Assembly: GCA_038750655.1 (NCBI GenBank)
Contig: JBCDGZ010000033.1
Span: 1-54,290 of the forward strand
Origin: JBCDGZ01 sp038750655
Lineage (GTDB): Bacteria; Bacteroidota; Bacteroidia; Chitinophagales; Saprospiraceae
Direction: 5' to 3'
DNA: 54,290 bases
Part shown: piece by piece, positions 42,608 through 51,624 of the stretch
Layout of the letters: each line of letters begins with the position of its first letter
How positions within the stretch are numbered: position 1 is the stretch's first letter
Made by a program: the position numbers and the translations under genes
The notes under the pieces: model-generated
What the model was told of the DNA's origin: nothing
The model's database searches: none
The model's input: the letters and a program-made list of their open reading frames with translations, nothing else

Positions 42608-42758
42608 GTGTTGGTTTAATTTTAGGAATAGGGTAAAAAGGGATAAATATAGTGAAAAACACCACTTCTCGGCTTTTTGTTGAAGGTCAGCTGGTCCAAT
42701 TGTCCTATGCTATTCGAAAATTGATGAATGCCCTGGTGAAACCTAAGATTTTCAGCTT

Positions 42759-45700
42759 TTATTTAGGTAGAATTTCGATGACAGGAATCTCACGGGTTTC
42801 CTCGACCAGCACAATGCTATACTGCTGTTCCAGTTCTTTTCGGATGGTATTGAAGTTCGCATTTCGAGTCAGCTTGAATTGATAGCGTTCTTCCAGCGGC
42901 GTATCGCAGACGATGATTTGCCCGCTGGCCCTTTCGAGTTGGTAGAGAAAATCTTCGCCTTTGAGATTTCGCATTGTATTTTTACCGCGCTCCCGCTCGC
43001 GGCGCTGGCCAGGGTCCTGGTCGATGGCCCTACGGAAGCGCAGTTCGTCGGTGATTTCGAGAACGTAGACCTTGCGATTGGCGATGGATTCCTTGTAGCG
43101 CAACTGGTATCTATCAAGCAGCTTATCGACAATCGCAGTTTGGACCTCTTTATTATTCATTTGGTTACAAACGGCAACGACTTCCAATTCTGGATTGTCC
43201 AGCCCTTCCTGCATGCTTACCCGTGGGAGCGACCAGCCTTTTAATGGGCATAGAATATTTAGGAGCGGTTGCTCAAAATACCGTACATCGAAGCGTCTGT
43301 TTTGCTCCCGACGTTGTTGTTGCTTTCTCACAATCTTACTCCCCTTATCTCCAATTTGAATTTGGCAGTCCTTGGTATCGGAGAGGTTGGAGCGAAGTGT
43401 AGCATTTTCCTCCTTAGATCGCCCTGCATAATTGTGAATCTCATCGGCGTATCTGTTGACGGTCTTGTAAAAGTTAAAGACCTTTCCTCCAGATTTCTGG
43501 ACGACATTCAAAATGGGCCAATAGCGCTTTTCTTGTTTGAGCTTAATACCCACCTCATTTTGGAGGCGGTTTTTCAGCTCTTCTAGACCTTTAGTATTGA
43601 GCATAAATTCATAGTTGGCTCGAGGAAGTTCAACGATGGTCTGTTTTCCCGTGATCTTTTTCCAGGCATGACTCAAATCTTTTAAGCCACAACCGAGACA
43701 GACAAAAGACGATTTACTAGGATACTGGGCTTTACCAGCATGTGTTCCCATGTGCGCTTGCAACAAATCTGTATCCGCAACGCTCATTACCCAGCTATCG
43801 ATCAGCACACTATCCATTGTGACGTTCATTTGATACCTATTGATTAGCTCTTCTAGGAGCGCCTCCTTAGCATTCTTGTGATCCTTAACCAAGACATAGA
43901 CCTGTTCTTCTCCAAATTCTTCTTGGATGGTAATCCCGCCGAGAGGGTAGCCTCTGAGGACCGGCATGAGGTCATCAATGATTTCTTTGATGGTGAAGCC
44001 GTAGTATTCCAAACTGTTGTATTGGCCCCATATCTGTTTTTTTTGCTTGCGGTCTATGGCGGGAATGTTCTCTATGATGACCTTTGGCCGCAGGAAGGTG
44101 CGGTCTGGTTGGTCGCCGCAGTTGAAGGCCAGCGTGCTGTTGTAGCGACTTTCTTCGACCTCAGGGGAAAGGCTAGACCGGCCGGTTTTGATGATTTCGT
44201 CTAGGGTGCGGAGGCGCAGGTTGCGGGCGTCGCCTTGCCAGCTCAGTTCGCCTTGTTGGTTGAAGACGAAGGTTTGCCCGGTGGGGGAAGAGGAGCCTTG
44301 ATTTTTAAAATACTCCATCCAGGGATAAGCAATGTCTTGAGTGAAGAAAATAGGGGCCTTGTTACTTCTGGAAAGGTCGGACTCGTCATAGTTTCTGCCT
44401 TTAGGGCTCTGGGATCGAAAAGAGTGCCCGCCGTTAGGCACATCATCGCTGGTTTTTTTCTTGAAGTCTTCTTCGGAAGAATCACCAACATCGATAATAA
44501 TGAAAGCGGCTTTTTTATTACAGTGAGTCGACAATCCTTCAAGTGCTGAGAATCGGCATTTAGAATTAACGTTATCAGGATCAACAAAGGTCAGGATGAG
44601 GGGGAGTTTAGCGTCTGGCGTTTCTGGAAGAAAATAGTGTTGCTTTTGGCTGATCCATTTATTGACTTCAAAGGTAAGGCTCGCACCATTCATTGATAAG
44701 GCTTTTTCAAATAAGATGCCTTGCTGAGGAGGGGTCGCTTCTCGTACTTTTCCCGGTCTTTCGCTCATGATTTCAAAATAAGACTTTCCTTCGGTATTGA
44801 TCTTCGTAAGGTGATCGGGGACTTGTGTGTGCCAAAGGTACAGCCAGGCAGTATCCTTCGCGCTTCCGCTCCTTATTCCCAACTCTTGATATAGATAGTT
44901 CAAGGTTTGTTCTGGTGTCTTGACTGGAATACTGAAGGTATAGCGATTCGATATTAAATTCAACATAGGATACTTTCGGACTAGGAAAAGATGGTCGGGG
45001 AACGTTTGGCCGAGGGCTGGGACAAAGGCGGCATATTCAGCTTGTTGAAAAACCAGGCTGTCATTCCGTTGAAACCAATCGGGGGGATTTTCCTGCAGAT
45101 TTTCTTTCTTGACCAGGTATTTATTAAGCTTATTTCCCTTGCTTTCGAAGTATAAATCGTGGAAGTATAGAGGTCTTGCCTTTACCGCCAATGAGAAAGG
45201 AATATTGGCTTTGATGCTTTCGAAAATAAGGTTTTGAAAATCTTGGTTAAATAAATAGCCTTTGAAGGCCAAAAGAGGAATGTAGCCTTCGGCATCGCTG
45301 ATGGCCAAATGGTAGCGCGTCGTATCAGTATAGCCTTCAGCATTGAAGTTCATGAACAGTTCCTTCATCAATCCCTGAGTCTCCATGATTTCGGCAAAAG
45401 TCATATTGTAATAATCGATACCGCTAGCGTACATCACCGTCTTGGGCCGCTCCTTGCTGTTGACCTTCGTCCATTCAATCTTGATATACTCATACTTGAT
45501 GTCCCGCCATCTTCTCGGCTTGTACTTTGGATTGCTCACCGGCTGACGGAATGCCGGTAAAGCGGCCTTTCCACTCCGTAAAAAATCGTTGAGCACCGCT
45601 ACGCGCAGATCCTCCTCCGAACCGTACCATTGCAACCGGCCCTTTTGGTCAATTAGAAATAAGGTGCCAGGATGGTAAGCGTCGTAGGCGGTCATGGTAG

Positions 45701-46064
45701 AGGAAGCCGCTTTGGCCCTCCATTCCTTCGTGACTTGCTCCTCCTGTGCTTTACCTCCATTGTTTTTTTGTATCTGTTCCCAGGTTCTAGTATCGTGCAG
45801 CACAGCGAAATCAAATGCCCCTCGGTAGGCCGGCTCCAACTGGCTAAAGCCCATTGTAATCGGGTAGAAAGGGCGATCGGAAGGTTCCTGTGCGATGTAA
45901 AAGATCAGCGGACGGCGGCTACCCAGCCGCTCCTTCGGGGCCTCCCCCAGCCACTCATCGACCTCCAGGGCCGGCGCCGGCTCACCGATTTTTAATAAGG
46001 ATTGAGAAAAAATAGAAGAAGAAAGGAGGATGGACAAGAGGACCAGGAGCGTCTGTCTCAGCAT
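42759..46064 (-). CDS. Large secreted protein with thioredoxin-like and DUF3738-like modules
   Basis: 1101 residues with a signal peptide (to 20). Residues about 24-165 form a redoxin/TlpA-like domain (IGEPAPALEVDEWL; GTLFLIDQKGRLQWYG) lacking CxxC. A second copy near 490-650 (LPLILTFVDPDNVNSKCRFS; GQTFVFNQQGELSWQG) also lacks it. At least four short modules follow the pattern of the end of DUF3738/TIGR03435, where a helix leads into a Y-x-[IVL] strand (INRYQMNVTMDSVLIDSW; LLDRYQLRYKESIANRKVYV; QQYSIVLVEETREIPVIEIL). Redoxin-DUF3738 fusions are known in Bacteroidota; the doubled, inactive version here is unusual. Function unknown, probably periplasmic. Confidence 0.7.
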   Translation of the reverse strand: MLRQTLLVLLSILLSSSIFSQSLLKIGEPAPALEVDEWLGEAPKERLGSRRPLIFYIAQEPSDRPFYPITMGFSQLEPAYRGAFDFAVLHDTRTWEQIQKNNGGKAQEEQVTKEWRAKAASSTMTAYDAYHPGTLFLIDQKGRLQWYGSEEDLRVAVLNDFLRSGKAALPAFRQPVSNPKYKPRRWRDIKYEYIKIEWTKVNSKERPKTVMYASGIDYYNMTFAEIMETQGLMKELFMNFNAEGYTDTTRYHLAISDAEGYIPLLAFKGYLFNQDFQNLIFESIKANIPFSLAVKARPLYFHDLYFESKGNKLNKYLVKKENLQENPPDWFQRNDSLVFQQAEYAAFVPALGQTFPDHLFLVRKYPMLNLISNRYTFSIPVKTPEQTLNYLYQELGIRSGSAKDTAWLYLWHTQVPDHLTKINTEGKSYFEIMSERPGKVREATPPQQGILFEKALSMNGASLTFEVNKWISQKQHYFLPETPDAKLPLILTFVDPDNVNSKCRFSALEGLSTHCNKKAAFIIIDVGDSSEEDFKKKTSDDVPNGGHSFRSQSPKGRNYDESDLSRSNKAPIFFTQDIAYPWMEYFKNQGSSSPTGQTFVFNQQGELSWQGDARNLRLRTLDEIIKTGRSSLSPEVEESRYNSTLAFNCGDQPDRTFLRPKVIIENIPAIDRKQKKQIWGQYNSLEYYGFTIKEIIDDLMPVLRGYPLGGITIQEEFGEEQVYVLVKDHKNAKEALLEELINRYQMNVTMDSVLIDSWVMSVADTDLLQAHMGTHAGKAQYPSKSSFVCLGCGLKDLSHAWKKITGKQTIVELPRANYEFMLNTKGLEELKNRLQNEVGIKLKQEKRYWPILNVVQKSGGKVFNFYKTVNRYADEIHNYAGRSKEENATLRSNLSDTKDCQIQIGDKGSKIVRKQQQRREQNRRFDVRYFEQPLLNILCPLKGWSLPRVSMQEGLDNPELEVVAVCNQMNNKEVQTAIVDKLLDRYQLRYKESIANRKVYVLEITDELRFRRAIDQDPGQRRERERGKNTMRNLKGEDFLYQLERASGQIIVCDTPLEERYQFKLTRNANFNTIRKELEQQYSIVLVEETREIPVIEILPK

Positions 46065-46093
46065 AGCTTTTCATTTTTAACTTTATTGAAATT

Positions 46094-46101
46094 CAAATAT
46101 A
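46094..46101 (-). promoter_or_regulatory. Possible -7 box of the large thioredoxin-like gene
   Basis: TATATTTG on the minus strand fits TAnnTTTG, 30 bp upstream of the ATG. No TTG lies at the ideal -33 distance. Confidence 0.4.
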
Positions 46102-46186
46102 GATCAACGAAGTTGAAAATGAAAGTGATTGCGAGATTCAACAGGACTTTAATCTACCGAGTAAAACCTGTAGCCGATTAACTCCA

Positions 46187-48256
46187 TTAGTTTTTCGGCT
46201 GATACGGCACTGTCTTGATCTTGGGCGCTCCATACTTTTTGACATGCTGGTTGACCGCTTGGCTAGACCGTTGGCGAATGTAAGCGCGGACCTCTGCAGG
46301 GAGGGCCTTGGTCAGTCCCATAGTGTACTGCCCGTCAATTTTCATCATCATATCAAAGCTGAGTTCCTTTTTATTCTGGTAGACCGTCTCGAAAACCTGC
46401 GCCATCTGCTCGTAGGCCTGCTCTGTGCTCTGCCCAGTGGCTAAAGCCGCCTTGTACTGCTGCACCGCCTTCCCATTCAAACAAGCGATACTGCTGTAAC
46501 AACCAAAGTTGTTTTGATTGGCTCCAGTAGGCCTGGCCGCCGTAGTCGCCTGCGGCTGCTTGGCTACTTCAGCTGTCTGCGCCTGCTTGGCCGCCTTCGC
46601 CTCCTCCCTCTTCGCCAACTGATCCAGGTAGTTCGCCATCGCCTGTTCGTACTCCAACTCGCTCACCGCATAGGTGCGAAGCAGGGTGTCAACACCCACC
46701 TCCTGCCAATTCTTGAGCCGATACCGATTATTCACAGTCATTAAAATAAGGTCTTCTCCGTCTTTGAGAATACCTCTGTAGAGACTTGTATCATTGGCCC
46801 TGACGATCTTCCCGTGTTCAAAAAAAACAAAATCCTTACCTTGACCATCTTCAAGCTGATAGCTGTACCAATAGGTATTATTGTGTGTAGGAGGGAGGGC
46901 TTGAAAAGGCCGGACAAAATTTTGCTTTTTATCCTTCGGCCATTTGATGGCGTAAGACTTTCCTTCTTCCTTGAAACTAACAACGAAGTAATCATGGGTT
47001 AGTTCGACCTTTGTAAAATGATTGTTGGGAATGGCTTTCCCCTCCTTCATAAACCAGTAATTGCCTTGTTCGTTGTTGAAAACATACTGCGATAAATTGG
47101 AGGATAAAATTTGTGCATCGCTGCGCTGATTATTTGCTGCTTTCTGGTAGTTGGTCAATTCGATCACCGATTGGGTAGGAGGGTAGTAGACGAAAAAATG
47201 GTCGGTATTCATTGCCCCCATATTGACTGCATGGTTGTTCACTGCTTTATTCCTCACATTGTAAATATGATAGCTTTTCCTGCTTACATACCTTTTGAAA
47301 GTGAAGTAACTGTTGGGATCAACTTCGATTTTCTTATTCTTGATCGTGACTACATCAAACTCGGGGACAGCATTAGTAGAGCCATCCGCGTAGGTGATTT
47401 TTCTTTGAAAATAAGATTCTAAGTGACCAGAGGGCAGCTTGTACCGCTCGCGGATGATCCAATTGCCTTTTTCATCGTAGGTATAACGAAATTCATATCG
47501 GCTAGGAGAGTTGTAGTAATAGGCTTTGCCTTTCAGCTCCTGCCCGTCGGGATGACGGTATTGCTCCCAGCGCTGCAATCGTTCGTAGTCATCCGAGTGG
47601 GTCCCTTTTTCAATGAGTATTCTAGTACAATCCTCTCCGTTAACGCTTGCGGGGGCATAGCTGTAGAGTTCAGAAACTGTCTTTTTGGGTTGCCCATGCT
47701 CGTATTCTACCAGGAGCGAATTCAGTAGTTTCCGCTCTTTCGTATTGAAGTCGTAGGTGTAGGCTTTATCCTTTTTAAGCTCTTTCCCAAGGTAAGATTT
47801 GTAGATTACTAATCGATTGTATTGATCAAAGTCCAGCTCGAAGTACCGTGTTTTTACGCTGGTAAAAAAGTCGTAGCTAATTTTAACCTTCTGCTTCTGG
47901 TACTCAAAGTGACGGGTAGCCGATACAAAGGTGGTGTCCTTGATGGTATCTATTCGAGTGGTTATTTGTTTGGCGATACGACCATCGGACAAGTAGCTGT
48001 ATTGAGTGGTGTTTGTGCCATAGTACTCATAGGAAGTTGAACGCACGACGCGCTGATCTTGGAAGGTAGATAAGCCGTGGAACTTCATTTTAAGTCCGCC
48101 GATTTCGTGAAAACTCCAATTTTCGATTTGCTTAACATCTCCCTTGATATTGCGAAGTGGAGCGTAAAGTTGCTCCTCTTCGGGCATCAGAAAGTGCTGA
48201 GCGTTTAGCGTTGTTGCGATGAGGGTACTGAGCAGGACTATGATCAACTTATGCAT
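46187..48256 (-). CDS. Secreted hypothetical protein with YD/RHS-like N-terminus
   Basis: 689 residues with a signal peptide (to 19). The N-terminal 320 residues contain tyrosine-rich beta-strand repeats resembling YD/RHS elements (YEYYGTNTTQYSYLSDGRIA; YRHPDGQELKGKAYYY; YTYDEKGNWIIRERYKLPSG). The middle is beta-rich and unassigned. A QA/KA-rich linker at about 565-600 precedes a helical C-terminal region with a CYSSIAC pair. There is no T9SS sorting domain. The start is 13 bp after the stop of the propeller gene, so the two are probably cotranscribed. Function unknown. Confidence 0.7.
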   Translation of the reverse strand: MHKLIIVLLSTLIATTLNAQHFLMPEEEQLYAPLRNIKGDVKQIENWSFHEIGGLKMKFHGLSTFQDQRVVRSTSYEYYGTNTTQYSYLSDGRIAKQITTRIDTIKDTTFVSATRHFEYQKQKVKISYDFFTSVKTRYFELDFDQYNRLVIYKSYLGKELKKDKAYTYDFNTKERKLLNSLLVEYEHGQPKKTVSELYSYAPASVNGEDCTRILIEKGTHSDDYERLQRWEQYRHPDGQELKGKAYYYNSPSRYEFRYTYDEKGNWIIRERYKLPSGHLESYFQRKITYADGSTNAVPEFDVVTIKNKKIEVDPNSYFTFKRYVSRKSYHIYNVRNKAVNNHAVNMGAMNTDHFFVYYPPTQSVIELTNYQKAANNQRSDAQILSSNLSQYVFNNEQGNYWFMKEGKAIPNNHFTKVELTHDYFVVSFKEEGKSYAIKWPKDKKQNFVRPFQALPPTHNNTYWYSYQLEDGQGKDFVFFEHGKIVRANDTSLYRGILKDGEDLILMTVNNRYRLKNWQEVGVDTLLRTYAVSELEYEQAMANYLDQLAKREEAKAAKQAQTAEVAKQPQATTAARPTGANQNNFGCYSSIACLNGKAVQQYKAALATGQSTEQAYEQMAQVFETVYQNKKELSFDMMMKIDGQYTMGLTKALPAEVRAYIRQRSSQAVNQHVKKYGAPKIKTVPYQPKN

Positions 48257-48269
48257 GTGTCAGTAAGAA

Positions 48270-50426
48270 TTAATTAACTTTCAAAATCTTCCAGTTTTGA
48301 CCATTGAGTTGCAAAATGTAGAGGCCTGCGGGCAGCTCAGAGATATTGGTCTCGTTGCGGTTGCCGCTTTGTTGTAGGGCACCTCGCAGGTCATACAGTT
48401 GCCAGGTTTGTCCATCTGGGTTAGGGATATTCAATAGGTCTTTGGTGGGGTTGGGAAAAACGGGCGGCGTAGCACTGCGCTCTAAGTTGCTGACGCTGGT
48501 ACTCAGGGGCTCTTTGTTCGACCAGACTGACCAGTTGGGCACCCCGGCGTAGAGACCATCTTGATAGTCGAGGAAGAAACTGGGTGGGGCAGGCAGTTCG
48601 GATTCTTCCACAAAAGCCCAGCTGGCGGTCGCCCCATCGATAGAGTAGAGTCCATTGCCATTGCCAGGGCCGTTGAGGCTAAATACAGGATCATTTTGGT
48701 AGACAAAGAGCTTCCCATCGGCCACGAAGATTTCTTCGAAGTACCACCAGTCAAGGAATTCGTTGCCCCGAGGGATACCGCTGAGGTCAACCTCCTGCAA
48801 GGTAGCGAAGCCATCTTCGGTGTACAAGATGCGGCCACTAGGATTGGAGTAGGCATCGATGAAGATTTTTCCATCAAAAATAACCAGCAGATCCGCTCTA
48901 TTGGTCAAGGTAATACTGATCCAAGTTCGGCCATTATCCGAAGATTCATACACCACCTGACGGTCAACGGAGAGGTAGGATTTCCCCCCATATTTAATCA
49001 AACTCCTGGGCAATCCAGCGAAGTTGACCAGATCACCATCCAAGGTCGCCTGCTGGTAAGTGTCGTTTTCGGCATCGTAATAATACACTCGGGAAACCGA
49101 AAACGAGGGATCGAAAGGATTGACCCCATCGGCCACAAAAACCAGTTCCTGGGTACCTTGCTGATCGGCCATCACTACCCGCTCTCCGTCAAAGTAATCG
49201 ATATTGCTAAAAGTGAGGCCACCGTCCGTACTTTTGTAGTAGCCATCATTGCCACAGAGGTAAAAATTGCCATCTACAATATCCAGATCAAAGAAGTTGC
49301 CCGGATTGATCAAATCCAACTTAGCCAGATCGGCGATAATGCTCAGGGTTTGCCAGCCTTGCCCGTTGTAGGTGTGAATGCCACGCTCCGAGAGGGCGTA
49401 GAGCAGATTATCTTGTACGAACAAATCCTTCATGGTGGATACGGCGATTTGCTGCTCTTGAAAATTGCCCCCCACTTCGCCATCGCCGCTCTTGAGGCCC
49501 GTACCGAAGCTGCTGTAGATGACTTCACTACCTTTCCAGTAGGCCAGGCCATTGCCTCCGCTGGTACCTTCCACAAACGTCCAGTTGATGCCGTCGGTGG
49601 TGCGGTAAATGCCTTCGAAATTGATGGCGAAGATGAGGTCCTCCCGTACTTGTATAAGCTGCTCGCTCACCGCCGGGCCACCATTGCTCAGTATCCAGCT
49701 CTGTCCAAAGTCCTGAGAATAGTAAGCCTGGTTGGCTCCACCAGCATCCGTGATGGCGACCAGGATGTTGCCAATTTGCCCAAATCCAGTCGATGCAATG
49801 GTACGTACCGTGACTGGCTCGGCGGCCAGTTGTGTCCAAGTGTCTCCATTGTCGGCAGAGAAGTAAGTAAAATTATTGAATCCTGTACCTTGGTTGACCA
49901 TTAAAGAGTCCTCGCCAATGACACTGATACTGAAGACGAGATCTCCGGTGCCGAGGTTGACCCTTACCCAGCTCTCCTCGTTGGTATCGAGGTATTGCAG
50001 GCCGAAATTGGTGCCGCCGATGAAGACGCGATCGCCGGAGAGGGTCAGGTGTTTGGGAACGGCGGAGGGGAAGCCAACCAGCTTGGGCAGCCCTTCGTAC
50101 ATTACCTCCCAATTGTCTCCATAATCCGTAGACTTGTAGACCCGGTCGCCGCTATTAGTGCCCATGTAGATGGTCGAACCGCGCTTGACGAAGGCATCGG
50201 GGTTGAGGTTGAGCGGGAGGTTACCGTTGCAGATGTCCCAGGTCTGGCCCCCATCGAAGCTGCGCCAGGGATTGCTGTTGATGTCCACAAAAGCGGTGTC
50301 GCCAAAGGCGTAGATCGCGTCGGAGTTGCCGCCGGCAATCGGCCCGCCGGTAGCGAAGAACTGCGCTTGCATTTGACCGCCTAAAGCTAAAAGGAATAAA
50401 ATCAGTGTAAAAGAATTACTTTTCAT
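48270..50426 (-). CDS. Secreted T9SS protein with sortilin/BNR-type beta-propeller
   Basis: 718 residues from the ATG at 50426 (signal MKSNSFTLILFLLALGG); the frame extends to 50456. The body has repeated Asp-box/BNR-like motifs of sialidase- or VPS10-type propellers (NPWRSFDGGQTWDICNGN; VYKSTDYGDNWEVMYEGL; YFSADNGDTWTQL; YYSQDFGQSWILSNGG; VYESSDNGRTWISI). A C-terminal type IX sorting domain follows from about 640 (VFPNPTKDLLNIPNPDGQTW to GLYILQLNGQNWKILKVN). It is exported and probably attached to the cell surface or released. Substrate unknown. Its promoter overlaps a perfect palindrome. Confidence 0.9.
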   Translation of the reverse strand: MKSNSFTLILFLLALGGQMQAQFFATGGPIAGGNSDAIYAFGDTAFVDINSNPWRSFDGGQTWDICNGNLPLNLNPDAFVKRGSTIYMGTNSGDRVYKSTDYGDNWEVMYEGLPKLVGFPSAVPKHLTLSGDRVFIGGTNFGLQYLDTNEESWVRVNLGTGDLVFSISVIGEDSLMVNQGTGFNNFTYFSADNGDTWTQLAAEPVTVRTIASTGFGQIGNILVAITDAGGANQAYYSQDFGQSWILSNGGPAVSEQLIQVREDLIFAINFEGIYRTTDGINWTFVEGTSGGNGLAYWKGSEVIYSSFGTGLKSGDGEVGGNFQEQQIAVSTMKDLFVQDNLLYALSERGIHTYNGQGWQTLSIIADLAKLDLINPGNFFDLDIVDGNFYLCGNDGYYKSTDGGLTFSNIDYFDGERVVMADQQGTQELVFVADGVNPFDPSFSVSRVYYYDAENDTYQQATLDGDLVNFAGLPRSLIKYGGKSYLSVDRQVVYESSDNGRTWISITLTNRADLLVIFDGKIFIDAYSNPSGRILYTEDGFATLQEVDLSGIPRGNEFLDWWYFEEIFVADGKLFVYQNDPVFSLNGPGNGNGLYSIDGATASWAFVEESELPAPPSFFLDYQDGLYAGVPNWSVWSNKEPLSTSVSNLERSATPPVFPNPTKDLLNIPNPDGQTWQLYDLRGALQQSGNRNETNISELPAGLYILQLNGQNWKILKVN

Positions 50427-50589
50427 AAAGTCAAAGATTTTGGGGTGCGTCCCCAAATACAGTGACTTTGGGGATACACAGGGTCTGTCGATCCGACGGA
50501 AAGGAGAGGGAGGCAGCGGTAAGGGATTTTTCCGGGATCATGGAATTTGTTGTAGTCAATTTTTAGAGAATAAACACTTACCTTCATTA

Positions 50590-50620
50590 CAAAATTAGAA
50601 GGAGGGCCACTGCGATTCAA
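50590..50620 (-). promoter_or_regulatory. Promoter of the T9SS propeller gene
   Basis: On the minus strand: TTG at 50618-50620, 20-bp spacer, TAATTTTG at 50590-50597, a full match to the Bacteroidota form. It implies a 5' leader of roughly 155 nt. Confidence 0.7.
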
Positions 50621-50638
50621 TACTACTTTGGTAGTATT
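50619..50638. promoter_or_regulatory. Perfect palindrome between divergent genes
   Basis: AATACTAC-TTTG-GTAGTATT, 8-bp arms without mismatch. It overlaps the -33 element of the minus-strand promoter and lies 54 bp upstream of the sigma factor ATG, so one protein bound here could control both genes. Confidence 0.65.
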
Positions 50639-50691
50639 TCCCGCCATGTAGAATAAGTGACCCTGTTTCGGGATACGACAAGACAAGACTC

Positions 50692-51567
50692 ATGAATCCT
50701 TTCTCAACAACCTATAAAACGGACAAAGCGGATGCTTTTTTAATACAAGAAATATTGAATGGCGACAAGCACGCTTTAAATAACCTTATACAAAAACATC
50801 AGCCTTTCATTTATAACATTGCCTGGAAAATGTGCGGTGATCCGACCCTGGCGCAAGACTTAACACAAGAAGCCTTGCTGAAAATTGTTTCAAACCTAAG
50901 TTCGTTTAAGGACGAAAGCACCTTTAGAACTTGGGCATATCGGATCGTTTGGAATCACTTTTTGAATCTTACCAAAAAGCCAAATGGCCCATTTATGGAC
51001 AACTTTGCTGACTTAGGGGCTGAGTTGGACAATGCGCCAAGTTTTAATATTTCATTTGAGGAGCGGGAAGCCAAGAAAGAAGAAATCAGAGAAGTGCGAT
51101 TACAGTGCCTCTCGGGGATGCTATTGTGTCTAACCAAAGAACAAAGGCTGGTGTACATTATCGGTGATATTTTTGATGCGGATCACAATATAGGTTCCGA
51201 AATCATGGGGGTTTCAAAAAGTACCTACCGAAAGAAATTGAGCCGAGCGCGAACTGACCTGTATAATTTTATGAAAAACAAATGCGGGTTGGTCGATAAA
51301 TCCAACCCTTGTAGATGCCATAAAAAAGTAACGGTTGCCCTGGCACGTGGAATGGTTGATGCCAAGAATCTTCTCTTTAACCGAAAAGAGTATTCTACCT
51401 TTCAAAAGGAAATTGAACCCAAAGCCAACCTATTAGTAGAAGAATCGGAAGAATTCTATGTACAGTTGCACAGAGATAATAGCTTTAAGACGCAATTTGA
51501 TAAAACCAACTTTCTCCTATCCATTCTAAATAGCCCCAATTGGCGCAATAATCTCGGCCTAAAATAA
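50692..51567 (+). CDS. ECF-type RNA polymerase sigma factor with cysteine-containing C-terminal extension
   Basis: 291 residues. Region 2 lies at about 25-100 (IQKHQPFIYNIAWKMCGDPT, LAQDLTQEALLKIVSNLSSF, STFRTWAYRIVWNHFLNLTK). Region 4 lies at about 145-195 (LTKEQRLVYIIGDIFDADHN, SEIMGVSKSTYRKKLSRART). About 90 further residues follow, opening with KCGLVDKSNPCRCHKK, where three cysteines and a histidine could bind metal or sense redox state. This extended subgroup is known in Bacteroidota. No anti-sigma gene is adjacent. It leads the AT-rich cassette, with the SDR 57 bp downstream. Confidence 0.9.
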   Translation: MNPFSTTYKTDKADAFLIQEILNGDKHALNNLIQKHQPFIYNIAWKMCGDPTLAQDLTQEALLKIVSNLSSFKDESTFRTWAYRIVWNHFLNLTKKPNGPFMDNFADLGAELDNAPSFNISFEEREAKKEEIREVRLQCLSGMLLCLTKEQRLVYIIGDIFDADHNIGSEIMGVSKSTYRKKLSRARTDLYNFMKNKCGLVDKSNPCRCHKKVTVALARGMVDAKNLLFNRKEYSTFQKEIEPKANLLVEESEEFYVQLHRDNSFKTQFDKTNFLLSILNSPNWRNNLGLK

Positions 51568-51624
51568 TTTTTTTCTCTAAAGTGGTCACACCTCAGTTTT
51601 TTTCTTGTCTAAGGGAAAAAAGAC

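Noticed and set aside
42652..42882. 76-codon plus-strand frame
   Set aside because: It overlaps the 3' end of the large thioredoxin-like gene and has a serine-rich, antisense-like composition.
46172..46200. AGCCGA/TCGGCT inverted repeat at the end of the 46187 gene as terminator
   Set aside because: It overlaps the stop codon, has a 17-nt loop and no T-run on the minus strand.
48561..49904. 447-codon open frame on the plus strand
   Set aside because: It is antisense to the T9SS propeller gene, whose signal peptide, Asp-box repeats and sorting domain are clear. The antisense translation shows no domain and is a shadow of biased codon use.
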